Positions 45,782 to 54,420 of a stretch of 64,000 bases of DNA are shown one piece after another; position 1 is the first letter of the stretch; each line of letters starts with the position of its first letter. The notes under the pieces are model-generated. The model searched no databases. It worked only from the letters and a program-made list of their open reading frames with translations, and was not told the DNA's origin. The translations under genes were made by a program, and so were the position numbers. This DNA is from 67-14 sp020438345 (GTDB lineage Bacteria; Actinomycetota; Thermoleophilia; Solirubrobacterales; 70-9), in contig CALMSY010000011.1 in NCBI GenBank assembly GCA_937872475.1, forward strand, positions 1-64,000, written 5' to 3'.

Positions 45782-46810
45782 ATGAGTGTCAGCGGTACCA
45801 AGAAGAACCGGCGCATCCAGGCGCTACTGATCCTGGCCCTCGTGGCCTTCGGCGCGATCGTCGTCGGCTGCGGTGGCAGCAGCAATGGCAGCGACGGGGG
45901 CAAAGAGAAGGTCCAGCTCGTGGCCTATTCCACCCCACAGCAGGCTTACGAACAGCACCTCGAGCCCGCCTTCAAGGAGACCGAAGCCGGCAGTGGCATC
46001 GACTTCAGCAACTCGTTCGGCGCCTCCGGTGACCAGAGCCGGGCCGTTGAAGCCGGTCAGTCCGCCAACTACGTCAACTTCGCACTCGAGACAGATGTAA
46101 CTCGTCTGGTCGATGCCGGCATCGTTCCCAGGAACTGGCAGGACAACAAGTACAAGGGCATCGTCACCAACTCCGTCGTTTCACTCGTCGTTCGCCCCGG
46201 CAACCCCGAGGGCATCGAATCATTCGAGGATCTGACCAGGGACGGCATCGAAGTAATAACTCCGAACCCGTTCAGTTCCGGCGGTGCACGCTGGAACATC
46301 ATGGCGATCTACGCCTCGGCTATCGAAGGCGGAGCCACTCCCCAGCAGGCCCTGGACGAGATCAAGGCCGTTCTCTCGAACACCCCCGCCCAGCCGGAAA
46401 GCGCCCGGGTCGCTCTCCAGGCGTTCCTCGGCGGTGCCGGTGATGTCCTGATCTCCTACGAGAACGAGGCAATCGCCGCCCAGCAGGCCGGCGAGGATGT
46501 CGACTACGTCATTCCTCCGACCACGCTCCTGATCGAGCAGCCGGCCGCGGTCACCGTTGACGCGCCGCAGTCGTCGACCGACTACCTCGATTTCCTCTGG
46601 TCAGACGAAGGCCAGAAGATCTGGGCCGAGAACGGATACCGCCCGGTGAACCCGGCGCTGGTTGACAAGACCGTGTACCCCGATCCCGAGACCAGGCTCT
46701 ACACGATCGCCGAATTCGGTGGCTGGGACAAGGTTGCCGATGAGTTCTTCGATGAGGAGAACGGCTCGGTCGCCAAGATCAATGAAGAGCTCGGAGTAGA
46801 GGCCGAGTAG
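45782..46810 (+). CDS. sbp: Sulfate/thiosulfate-binding lipoprotein of an ABC importer
   Basis: The 342-residue protein begins with a lipoprotein signal (basic start, hydrophobic run, lipobox VVGC with C30) and a Ser/Gly linker. The mature part matches sulfate-binding Sbp/CysP: VAYSTPQQAYEQH, NSFGASGDQSRAVEAGQSANYVNF in two adjoining motifs, PNPFSSGGARWN and WAENGYRPVNP. It delivers sulfate or thiosulfate to CysTW. ATG 45782 follows AAGGGGG; that site is partly inside the palindrome GGGATATCCC. It is first in the operon sbp-cysT-cysW-cysA. Confidence 0.95.
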   Translation: MSVSGTKKNRRIQALLILALVAFGAIVVGCGGSSNGSDGGKEKVQLVAYSTPQQAYEQHLEPAFKETEAGSGIDFSNSFGASGDQSRAVEAGQSANYVNFALETDVTRLVDAGIVPRNWQDNKYKGIVTNSVVSLVVRPGNPEGIESFEDLTRDGIEVITPNPFSSGGARWNIMAIYASAIEGGATPQQALDEIKAVLSNTPAQPESARVALQAFLGGAGDVLISYENEAIAAQQAGEDVDYVIPPTTLLIEQPAAVTVDAPQSSTDYLDFLWSDEGQKIWAENGYRPVNPALVDKTVYPDPETRLYTIAEFGGWDKVADEFFDEENGSVAKINEELGVEAE

Positions 46811-47652
46811 TGGCTGCTGGAACACCGACAGTTCCTTCGCGCAATCGGCCCAGGGCAGGCATCAGCCTGCCCTGGGCCGGCCCGGCTCTGAACAAGGGCC
46901 TGGTGGTGATGTGGTTGGGGATCATGGTCCTGCTGCCGCTCACCGCAATCACCTCCAAAGCGTTCGAGGACGGATTCAGCGGATTCTGGACTGCTGTCAG
47001 CTCTCCCCAGGCTGTGGCCGCCCTGAAGCTGACGGTCATCGCCTCGCTGATCGTGGTCGTGATCAATGCCCTGATGGGCACGCTGCTTGCCTGGGTCCTG
47101 GTCCGTGACAAGTTCCCCGGCAAGGGCGTCATCAACTCGATCATCGACCTGCCGTTCGCCCTGCCGACCATCGTGGCCAGCCTCACATTGCTCACGGTCT
47201 ACGGCAACAAGAGTCCGGTCGGCATCAACATCGCCTTCACCCAGACCGCGGTCGTCGTCGCGTTGCTCTTCGTGACACTCCCCTTCGTGGTCCGGGCGGT
47301 CCAACCTTTGCTTTTGACCCTGGACCGGGACATGGAATCGGCCGCGGAATCACTTGGCGCAAGCCGCTGGCGGATTTTCCGTCAGATCATTCTTCCCAAC
47401 CTTGCACCGGGAATTGCGACCGGTGTCGCGCTCGCTTTTGCCCGCGCGATTGGCGAGTTCGGATCACTCGTTCTCATATCGGGCAATGTGCCTTTCAAGA
47501 CAGAGGTCTCATCGGTGTTCATCCGGGGGCAGATCGAATCCGACAACCTGGTCGGCGCCTCAGCTGTCTCGGTCGTCCTCCTGGCGGTATCCCTCGCGCT
47601 GCTGGCCGTCGTTACCTTCGTCCAGCGTCGGGCGGTGCGGCATGAGCGGTAG
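46810..47652 (+). CDS. cysT: Sulfate ABC transporter permease CysT
   Basis: The 280-residue permease has about six membrane helices and the ATPase-contact EAA loop ESLGASRWRIFRQIILPNL, with the CysT-type DLPFALPTIVASLTLL. It pairs with CysW to form the pore. It starts at GTG 46810, sharing one base with the sbp stop. The N-terminal 25 residues are polar and basic. Confidence 0.94.
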   Translation: MAAGTPTVPSRNRPRAGISLPWAGPALNKGLVVMWLGIMVLLPLTAITSKAFEDGFSGFWTAVSSPQAVAALKLTVIASLIVVVINALMGTLLAWVLVRDKFPGKGVINSIIDLPFALPTIVASLTLLTVYGNKSPVGINIAFTQTAVVVALLFVTLPFVVRAVQPLLLTLDRDMESAAESLGASRWRIFRQIILPNLAPGIATGVALAFARAIGEFGSLVLISGNVPFKTEVSSVFIRGQIESDNLVGASAVSVVLLAVSLALLAVVTFVQRRAVRHER

Positions 47653-48445
47653 CAGACTCACCCGCTGGGGTCTTCGTTATTTCGCCCTGGCCTACCTGTT
47701 CGCCCTGCTGATCCTCCCGCTCGGGGTGATCTTCAATGAGGCTTTCAAGGAAGGGATAGGCGAGGTCACTTCCGCGATCACCACCCCGGATGCGGTTTCG
47801 GCCCTCAAACTGACCTTGCTCACGGTGGTCATCGCGGTTCCGCTCAACACCATTTTCGGCGTGCTTACCGCTCTGGTCATGGTTCGCAGCAACATTCGCG
47901 GAAAGCGATTCATCAATGCGCTGATCGACGTGCCGTTCGCGGTCTCACCGATCGTGGTCGGCCTCGCCCTGGTTCTGGTCTACGGACAGAACGGGTGGTT
48001 TGGCCAGGACCTGATGAACATGGGGATCCAGGTCATCTTCTCCACCCCGGGAATTGTTCTCGCGGTGATCTTCGTCTCCATGCCTTTCGTGGCCCGGGAA
48101 GTGATTCCCGTTCTCCAGGAAATCGGTGACGATCAGGAGAAAGCCGCGGAGACTCTCGGGGCCAACGGATGGACCACTTTCTGGCGGATCACCCTGCCGG
48201 CAATCCGATGGGGCATCTCATATGGCGTGGTTCTCACAACCGCCAGGGCGCTTGGCGAATTCGGCGCCGTGACAGTCGTTTCCGGCCGGGTGTCCGGTGA
48301 AACGGAAACCCTGCCCCTCTATGTGCAGAAGCAGTTTGAAACCTTCAACTCGGTCGGTTCGTACTCGGCATCACTGCTGCTGGCGGTGATCGCCCTGGTC
48401 ACGCTTCTGGCCCTCAACCTAATGCGACGCAAGGAGAACCATTGA
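47642..48445 (+). CDS. cysW: Sulfate ABC transporter permease CysW
   Basis: The 267-residue permease has six membrane segments, DVPFAVSPIVVGLALVLVYG and the EAA loop AAETLGANGWTTFWRITLP. ATG 47642 lies 11 bases inside cysT; longer in-frame readings start within cysT and add non-hydrophobic sequence. It ends in a TGA shared with the TTG start of cysA. Confidence 0.94.
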   Translation: MSGSRLTRWGLRYFALAYLFALLILPLGVIFNEAFKEGIGEVTSAITTPDAVSALKLTLLTVVIAVPLNTIFGVLTALVMVRSNIRGKRFINALIDVPFAVSPIVVGLALVLVYGQNGWFGQDLMNMGIQVIFSTPGIVLAVIFVSMPFVAREVIPVLQEIGDDQEKAAETLGANGWTTFWRITLPAIRWGISYGVVLTTARALGEFGAVTVVSGRVSGETETLPLYVQKQFETFNSVGSYSASLLLAVIALVTLLALNLMRRKENH

Positions 48446-49506
48446 GCACTTCAAGCGATAAAAACGGAATCGAAGTGATCGGGGTCTCGAAGAGATTCGA
48501 TGATTTCCAGGCGCTTGACAGCGTCAACCTGAGCGTTCCCGACGGATCGATGACCGCACTGCTCGGACCGAGCGGAAGCGGCAAGTCGACCCTGCTCCGC
48601 AACATAGCCGGCCTGGAGATCCCTTCGGAGGGAAAGATCTTCATCTCCGGCGAGGACCAGACCGGCAAGCCAGTCCGAAACCGCAACGTCGGGTTCGTCT
48701 TCCAGCACTACGCGGCGTTCAAGCACATGACGGTCTTCGACAACATCGCTTTCGGTCCGAAGGTCCGCAAGTGGCCGAAAGAAACGATCCGCGAAAGGGT
48801 TCTCGAACTGCTGGATCTCGTTCAGTTGAGCGGACTGTCAGGCCGCTACCCTTCCCAGCTTTCCGGCGGGCAGCGCCAACGCATGGCTCTGGCCCGTGCG
48901 CTCGCGGTGGAACCGACCGTGTTGCTGCTGGACGAGCCTTTCGGCGCACTCGACGCCAAGGTCCGCAAAGACCTCCGCACCTGGCTGAGGCGCCTCCACG
49001 ACGAGGTCCACGTGACCACCATCTTCGTTACCCATGACCAGGAAGAAGCGATGGACATCGCCGAGCAGATCGTGGTCATGAACGAAGGCAGGATCGAACA
49101 AACCGGTAGCGCGACCCAGCTCTACGACAGTCCGGTCAATGATTTCGTGTTGGGATTTGTCGGTGAGGTCAACAGCATCGGCGGCAAGCTCGTGCGGCCA
49201 CATGACACCGAAATCCTCCGTTCCGCTTCACCTGACGCCGAGCAAGTCGAAATCGACCGGATTGTGCGACTCGGCTTCTCCGGCCGGATAGAAATGCTCA
49301 CCGTTCCCGACAAACGGGAAATCTGGGCCCAGCTGACCCGTTCGGAGCTGGAGACCCTTGATCTGTCACATGGAGCAAGGGTCTGGGTGCGCCCCCGGGA
49401 CGGTGCTGTTACCAGAACCGATACGGGTGCCCTGGAAGGCGTCCTTACGGAAGTGACTCCTGCCACTGACAAGCCCATTCCCGCAGAGCCAGGATTGCCG
49501 GTTTGA
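48442..49506 (+). CDS. cysA: Sulfate ABC transporter ATP-binding protein CysA
   Basis: The 354-residue ATPase has Walker A GPSGSGKST (42-50), the Q-loop VFQHYAAFKHMTVFDNIAFG typical of CysA, the signature LSGGQRQR and Walker B LLLDEPFGALDAKVRKDLR. The C-terminal regulatory domain follows after about residue 235. It starts at TTG 48442 behind AAGGAG, in a TTGA overlap with cysW. Its last 62 bases overlap the end of the convergent HxlR gene, which could affect both transcripts. Confidence 0.95.
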   Translation: MSTSSDKNGIEVIGVSKRFDDFQALDSVNLSVPDGSMTALLGPSGSGKSTLLRNIAGLEIPSEGKIFISGEDQTGKPVRNRNVGFVFQHYAAFKHMTVFDNIAFGPKVRKWPKETIRERVLELLDLVQLSGLSGRYPSQLSGGQRQRMALARALAVEPTVLLLDEPFGALDAKVRKDLRTWLRRLHDEVHVTTIFVTHDQEEAMDIAEQIVVMNEGRIEQTGSATQLYDSPVNDFVLGFVGEVNSIGGKLVRPHDTEILRSASPDAEQVEIDRIVRLGFSGRIEMLTVPDKREIWAQLTRSELETLDLSHGARVWVRPRDGAVTRTDTGALEGVLTEVTPATDKPIPAEPGLPV

Positions 49507-49816
49507 GGTCCATCCCCATTTCAGTCAGGCTGTAGGTCACCTTCACCTGGGGGCCGTCCTCGACTTCGCGGGTCATCAGGCCCGCTTCCTCGAGTTCACG
49601 GAGACGCTGTGAAAGCAGCCGGTCCGACATGCCGGGAATCGAGCGTTTCAATTCAGCAAACCGGAGTGGCCCGTCGACGAGCGCCCAGACAATGGCGCCG
49701 CTCCAGCGTTTGCCTATCAGCTCGATCCCCGCGTGAAAATGGGGACAGACTTCTGTCAAGGCCAGCTTCGCGGGTCGCCCCTCGGGCGCCTGCCAGTTTG
49801 CGGTTGAACCGGTCAC
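49445..49816 (-). CDS. HxlR-family winged-helix regulator
   Basis: The 123-residue protein has the HxlR pattern: a Cys near the N-terminus in EVCPHFHAGIELIGKRWSG, then LRFAELKRSIPGMSDRLLSQRLRELEEAGLMTRE. HxlR proteins often sense electrophiles or oxidants through that cysteine. Its target is unknown. The start is GTG 49816. It converges on cysA with a 62-base overlap and is followed upstream by marP on the same strand, 52 bases away. Confidence 0.9.
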   Translation of the reverse strand: MTGSTANWQAPEGRPAKLALTEVCPHFHAGIELIGKRWSGAIVWALVDGPLRFAELKRSIPGMSDRLLSQRLRELEEAGLMTREVEDGPQVKVTYSLTEMGMDLKPAILALREWACQWQESLP

Positions 49817-49868
49817 CGTATTTCCACTCTAGCGAAGCGCACATGCGGGAAAATGCTTATCCGGCAGA

Positions 49869-51011
49869 TCAGGCACAGGGGCCGGTGTCAACTTCAGCAC
49901 CAGTCGCAGCTTCGCTTATCCGGGCAAGGACCCGGTTCGGGATCGCGAGGCCACCCGATGGGCCCTCCGTTGTTGCCGCGAACACCGTGCCAAGCACACG
50001 ACCCTGAACGTCTACCAGCGGACCGCCAGAGTTGCCATGCCGGACATCACCACGGAGGCCCAGCATCAGGCGTTCAAACCGGCCGGTGCCGTATGCATCC
50101 TGGCCAACCAGCAGCCGGGTGTCTCCGGCCCGGGCCGGGGTAATCGTCAACGGACCATCGTTCGGGTAGCCGATTACCGCAGCTGATGTACCGCGGCGGG
50201 CACGGGCCAGGGCGGGCAAGGCCGGCAGGTCCAGATCCGCCCGGAGCAGAGCAATGTCGTTCTTCGGATTGAATGCGATCGGGGTCGCGGGCACAGTGTT
50301 TCCGCTGTTTGTCTCAATGTGGGTGTCATCCTGCCCGGCCACCACATGGGCATTGGTCACGAAAGTGTCAGGACCGACCGCCCAGCCTGACCCCATCACC
50401 CCTACCCCACAGGAGGTCCCGGCCACTTTCACGACGGAGTCGGCAGCTTTACGGACCGCCGCTTCACTGCCGGCACCCTGGTCCGGCCGGGCGATGTCGC
50501 CCGGTGATGTGGCTACCTGCGGCACCGGGGAGATCCGGTGGAGTGCCTGGATCAGAGGGCCGGAAGGCGGCATCACATCGTTGATGCCACTCAACAGAAG
50601 CGACTTCTGAACATCCCTTCTCAAGCTGTCGGAGCCCGGCGAGTAGACCGCTACCGCGCCGAGCACCCAGACAATCCCGAGTCCGACGGCAGCGATCAGG
50701 AGCGCTCCTCCGATTCCATCGACCACCTCCCAGAAAGGATGCCTGACGGTCGAATCGCGAACCCTCTCCCCAAGCGTTACCGCCATGGCAAGGGTCACCG
50801 AACCAACTACGATCGCTCCGACCAGGGCAGCCATCGGCGCATAGGGGGAATTCGACCCGTGGTCAAGCACCACCGGCGCCAATCGTGAACCGAGAACAGC
50901 CCCGACGGCAAGGCCGGCCAGGCCCAGAATCCCCACAATCAGTCCCTGGCGAAAGCCCCAAAGGGCAAGAATGAAGGTGAAGACAGCTATGCCCCAGTCG
51001 AGCGGTGTCAC
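49869..51011 (-). CDS. marP: MarP-type membrane serine protease (CvpA domain plus trypsin-like domain)
   Basis: The 380-residue protein has four N-terminal membrane segments (CvpA-like, 1-120) and a periplasmic chymotrypsin-fold domain with the triad H222 (VTNAHVVAG), D252 (KNDIALLRAD) and S328 (HGNSGGPLV). C201 and C379, at the start and end of the protease domain, correspond in placement to the disulfide that controls Mycobacterium MarP. MarP supports pH homeostasis and cell-wall hydrolase processing in mycobacteria; the same role here is inference. It starts at GTG 51011, divergent from the penicillin-binding protein gene. Confidence 0.93.
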   Translation of the reverse strand: MTPLDWGIAVFTFILALWGFRQGLIVGILGLAGLAVGAVLGSRLAPVVLDHGSNSPYAPMAALVGAIVVGSVTLAMAVTLGERVRDSTVRHPFWEVVDGIGGALLIAAVGLGIVWVLGAVAVYSPGSDSLRRDVQKSLLLSGINDVMPPSGPLIQALHRISPVPQVATSPGDIARPDQGAGSEAAVRKAADSVVKVAGTSCGVGVMGSGWAVGPDTFVTNAHVVAGQDDTHIETNSGNTVPATPIAFNPKNDIALLRADLDLPALPALARARRGTSAAVIGYPNDGPLTITPARAGDTRLLVGQDAYGTGRFERLMLGLRGDVRHGNSGGPLVDVQGRVLGTVFAATTEGPSGGLAIPNRVLARISEAATGAEVDTGPCA

Positions 51012-51092
51012 CCGGTCAATCTAGCCTCCGGGACTTCGGTCTGCGCCACCACGAGGTCTAACCACCGGAGACACCGGTATTTTTCCGGGTTG

Positions 51093-52823
51093 ATGGGGGC
51101 AGCACCTTCACGCCTGGAACGGCAGAGACGACTCAAGACGAGAGCTTTGCCTCTGGTTGGCATCGCGCTGCTCGCATTCATCTTCGGAGCGATCAAGGGT
51201 TGCCCCGGTTCCCCGAACAGGGATGCGGCGAGCGACTACGCCGAGGCGTGGCAGGACCATGACTACGAGCGCATGTACGGCATGCTCAGTACGAAGTCAC
51301 AGCAGGGCATTCCACTTGACAGATTCACGGCCAGGTACGAAGAAGCGGAGGCCATCGCAACTCTGCAGACCATGGAGATCAAGGAACCGGAAGGTGACGA
51401 AACCAACGCCGAGGTGCCGGTCACGGTCGAGACCCTCGCTTTCGGAACGATAGAACAGCCGTTGAAGTTCACCTTCGGCTCCGACGGGATCGCCTGGCAG
51501 AACAACCTGCTTTTCCCTGGCCTGGAGTTGAACGAGGAACTGACCAGGACCACAGAGTTGCCGACCCGGGCCGCGATTCTCGCCGGTGACGGTCAGACAA
51601 TGGCTGAGGGACCAGTCGATTCGCGTGAACATCCGTTGGGCGATTCGATGATCGATGTAACCGGCGTGACCGGTGAGGCCGAAGCCGGCAGCTTCGACCT
51701 CGCCTATGTCGCCGCCGGTTACGAACCCGGTGACACGGTCGGCACCAGTGGTCTTGAGCTCGCCTTCAACACAAGGTTGACCGGAACTCCGGGCGGCACC
51801 CTCTTCGCGAAACCGATCGAAGGCGGCGCCGACGGTGAAGGTCGGGAACTCGGTTCCGGTGAACCCGCGCAGGCCCCGCCACTGAAGACCACCATCGATG
51901 TCGACCTTCAGACCTCCGCAGTGGCCAACCTGGCCGGCCAGTCGGGTGGTGTCGCGGTCCTTGACGCACGAAAGGGCTTTGTGCGCGCGCTGGCCGGGTC
52001 CGCATACTCGGTGCTGCAGCCACCCGGGTCGACGATGAAGATTGTCACTGCGACTGCAGGCCTGGAATCCGGTCAGGCCACCCTTGATTCCAGCTACGAC
52101 TATGTGTCGGAAGCTCCGGCTGACGGCCGGATGATCCAGAATGCCCACGGGGAGATCTGTGGAGGCAGCTTCACCGATGTTTTCGCCAACTCCTGCAACT
52201 CCGTATTCGCCCCGTTGGCGGAACAGGTCGGGGCCGAGGAGATGACCGCGGTAGCAGAACGATACGGCTTCAATCGTCCGCCCCAGGTCTGGGATCCCGA
52301 GGGCCTGGCGATCGTTGATCCCCCGGTCCCGACCATCCCGCAAGCCGATGAGTATGAAAGCGACCTTGGCGTCAGCGGTATCGGTCAGGGACGGGTTCAG
52401 GCAACCCCCCTGACCATGGCCAGTGTCGCGCAGGCCGTGGCCAACCGAGGTGTGTCACTCCCCACCCCGATTACCCGGGAGCCGAACCTTCAACCCGACG
52501 CTGAACCGGTCAGAGTGACCAGCCAGAAGGTCGCGGGGCAGGTTGCCGATCTGATGGTCGCGGTAGTCCAGTACGGAACCGGAGCGGCCGCCGCCATCTC
52601 GGAAGGCCAGGTTGCCGGCAAGACCGGCACCGCCGAGGTCGGACCCAGTGGGGAGGTCGGCCCTGACGGTGAGGACATCCTGATCGAAGACGCCTGGTTC
52701 GCCGGCTTCGCTCCCTCGGACAAGCCCAAACTGGCGGTCGCTGTGATGATCATCGACGCTTCAGGTGACGGCGGTACTATCGCCGCCCCGATCGCCGGGG
52801 CCGTCCTCAGCGACGGTCTCTAG
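51093..52823 (+). CDS. Class B penicillin-binding protein with NTF2-like domain
   Basis: The 576-residue protein has one N-terminal membrane anchor (about 20-38), an NTF2/MecA_N-like domain (about 45-145), a dimerisation region and a transpeptidase domain. Active-site motifs are STMK with S313, SCN at 367-369 and KTGT from K510. The long insert between the NTF2-like part and the transpeptidase is acidic and Gly-rich. Such proteins cross-link peptidoglycan; the MecA_N-type relatives are often low-affinity. I start at ATG 51093; a TTG directly before it is equivalent. No Shine-Dalgarno is evident. Confidence 0.92.
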   Translation: MGAAPSRLERQRRLKTRALPLVGIALLAFIFGAIKGCPGSPNRDAASDYAEAWQDHDYERMYGMLSTKSQQGIPLDRFTARYEEAEAIATLQTMEIKEPEGDETNAEVPVTVETLAFGTIEQPLKFTFGSDGIAWQNNLLFPGLELNEELTRTTELPTRAAILAGDGQTMAEGPVDSREHPLGDSMIDVTGVTGEAEAGSFDLAYVAAGYEPGDTVGTSGLELAFNTRLTGTPGGTLFAKPIEGGADGEGRELGSGEPAQAPPLKTTIDVDLQTSAVANLAGQSGGVAVLDARKGFVRALAGSAYSVLQPPGSTMKIVTATAGLESGQATLDSSYDYVSEAPADGRMIQNAHGEICGGSFTDVFANSCNSVFAPLAEQVGAEEMTAVAERYGFNRPPQVWDPEGLAIVDPPVPTIPQADEYESDLGVSGIGQGRVQATPLTMASVAQAVANRGVSLPTPITREPNLQPDAEPVRVTSQKVAGQVADLMVAVVQYGTGAAAAISEGQVAGKTGTAEVGPSGEVGPDGEDILIEDAWFAGFAPSDKPKLAVAVMIIDASGDGGTIAAPIAGAVLSDGL

Positions 52824-52851
52824 GTCTCGCCTGGCAAACCCGGGGTTCCGG

Positions 52852-53238
52852 CTATTCGGGCCCGACAGGGGTGCCGAAAAATACTGCGACGAGAGCCGTG
52901 ACAGCTCCTGCCGCGAGAACCAGCCCACCGATCGCGGTGAGCCAGAAGCCGAGGCCGAACCCGATCAGCACCGCCAGCGCACCGAGAGCCAGAACGGTCC
53001 ACCACTCGACCATGAAAGGACCCGGATGCCGCCCGGCCGGCGCGGAAAGAACAACCCCGAAAATCAGCGAAGCGACACCGATTCCGGCGATCACATCCGA
53101 GAACGGACCCAACAGGCTCAGCAACGCTCCGGCGCCGGCGATCAACTGGCCGGCGACCGCAGGTCTGCGGCCTTCCGGCCGGACCGTGACCTCCGCGGGG
53201 CTAGAGGTCGAGCTCGACGGTTGCGGGTCCGTCTTCAC
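52852..53238 (-). CDS. Small membrane protein with four helices
   Basis: The 128-residue product has a polar Ser/Pro-rich N-terminus and four hydrophobic segments from about residue 28 on. I recognise no family. The GTG at 53238 makes it overlap the lipoprotein gene by 38 bases; the GAGG upstream touches the GTG, so the true start may lie further in (a TTG at residue 32 is available). It follows the lipoprotein gene on the same strand and converges on the penicillin-binding protein gene. Confidence 0.65.
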   Translation of the reverse strand: MKTDPQPSSSTSSPAEVTVRPEGRRPAVAGQLIAGAGALLSLLGPFSDVIAGIGVASLIFGVVLSAPAGRHPGPFMVEWWTVLALGALAVLIGFGLGFWLTAIGGLVLAAGAVTALVAVFFGTPVGPE

Positions 53239-53761
53239 CCTCGATGATCAGCTCAACCGGGCGTTGCTCGGCCGACTCGCGATCGATCAGGTAGAGCAGC
53301 ATCGAAGCCTGGATCGGCCCGACTTGCGGGGTCGAATCGATTACCGGGATATTGCCTTCCGGCTCAACTGTGGTGCCGGGCTGAAGCGCGTAGATGCTCT
53401 CGCTCGGGATGTTCGTGTACCTGACACCCGCAGTTGTCTCGATTTCGAAAGCTTCGGGGATCTGATGGGCTTCGTCCTCAGAGGTGTTGTGGATCTTCAC
53501 GAAAACCCCGATCCACATCTTGTCGGCCGGTGCCTCCTGCTTGCCGACCAGATACTCCGAATCTTCAACATCGTTGATGTTGAGCGGCCGTGTGAAGAGC
53601 ACGTTGTACTCGAGATCCCCGAGTGCGACGGGCTCGCCTTCGACGATCCCGTGCTTCTCCTCATGGTTGGCACCACAGGCAGAAAGGACGAGACCGGAGA
53701 CGGCGACAGCTAGGGCCAGGACGAGGCCACGGAAAAGTTTGCTCTGCGAAATTCTTTCCAT
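53201..53761 (-). CDS. DUF4352-like exported lipoprotein
   Basis: The 186-residue protein has a lipoprotein signal with lipobox LSAC (C29) and a beta-rich mature domain in the style of DUF4352/telomeric-repeat-like immunoglobulin folds (WIGVFVKIHNTSEDEAHQIP, then FEIETTAGVRY). Such proteins are anchored to the outside of the membrane, with unknown roles. The start is ATG 53761. It lies in an envelope-related group with marP and the penicillin-binding protein. Confidence 0.8.
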   Translation of the reverse strand: MERISQSKLFRGLVLALAVAVSGLVLSACGANHEEKHGIVEGEPVALGDLEYNVLFTRPLNINDVEDSEYLVGKQEAPADKMWIGVFVKIHNTSEDEAHQIPEAFEIETTAGVRYTNIPSESIYALQPGTTVEPEGNIPVIDSTPQVGPIQASMLLYLIDRESAEQRPVELIIEGEDGPATVELDL

Positions 53762-53844
53762 CAGTCGGGCAGTCTATTCGCCCCAACCAAGACATGCTCA
53801 GAGGCGGTCACTGCCGGCCCGGGAACTGTCGCCAGAAGTGAAGT

Positions 53845-54354
53845 TCAGGCCACGCCGGTCGCGTGGCGATTACCGCCTGCGACTGGAATGTCTGTGCGTT
53901 CCTCGCGTCCGGATTCAACCGCCTCCCGCAGCCGGCGCCCCGCTCGTTCGAGCCTGCGTCGGTGCCAGCCGGCCCCGCCGGTCAGGCGATCATGGGATTT
54001 GGAGGCACCACCCGGAACTGTCCAGTAACTGATCCGGACCCGGGTCACTCCGGCGGCCGTCTCTTCCATCTCCCATTCGGTTCCGGTCTTCGTCCTGTTG
54101 TAGCTGCCTGAGACACCACGCTCGGAAATCCGGACTGGGGCGTCAGCCGAGACGATCGCTGAATCAGCCCACATCTTCTTGCGTTTGAATTGCCACCGCG
54201 CCCCGGCTCCGACGCCGCGGGAATCGAGTCTGAGCAGGCGGAAATTCTCCACCGTGTCACCGTAAAGGTAAGGCCTTGTCTCGAAATCCATCAGGTATTC
54301 GAAGATCTCCTCACGGGGAGCATCGATATCGAGTTCGGCGAAAACAGGACCCAT
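53845..54354 (-). CDS. SRPBCC (START-like) family protein
   Basis: The 169-residue product has the SRPBCC/polyketide-cyclase fold pattern: AELDIDAPREEIFEYLMDF at the start, GAGARWQFKRKKM in the middle and a C-terminal helix LERAGRRLREAVESG. These domains bind hydrophobic ligands. I start at ATG 54354 (MGPVFAEL), where the domain begins; a longer frame reads through the divergent parA-like gene in the wrong strand. Function unknown. The last 20 residues are basic and unstructured. Confidence 0.82.
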   Translation of the reverse strand: MGPVFAELDIDAPREEIFEYLMDFETRPYLYGDTVENFRLLRLDSRGVGAGARWQFKRKKMWADSAIVSADAPVRISERGVSGSYNRTKTGTEWEMEETAAGVTRVRISYWTVPGGASKSHDRLTGGAGWHRRRLERAGRRLREAVESGREERTDIPVAGGNRHATGVA

Positions 54355-54420
54355 CCCGCTTGATTCTAGGGGCTGGCAGTCGATGCCGGAATCCGGCCAC
54401 CGATCAACTAGGGTGTGCCC

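Noticed and set aside
45661..46032. A plus-strand frame beginning in the sulfate operon promoter
   Set aside because: It reads sbp in the wrong frame and is Arg/Gly-rich; sbp has a strong Shine-Dalgarno and a lipoprotein signal.
51297..52343. A 348-codon frame opposite the penicillin-binding protein gene
   Set aside because: The sense strand carries a complete transpeptidase with its active-site motifs; the antisense product has no recognisable features.
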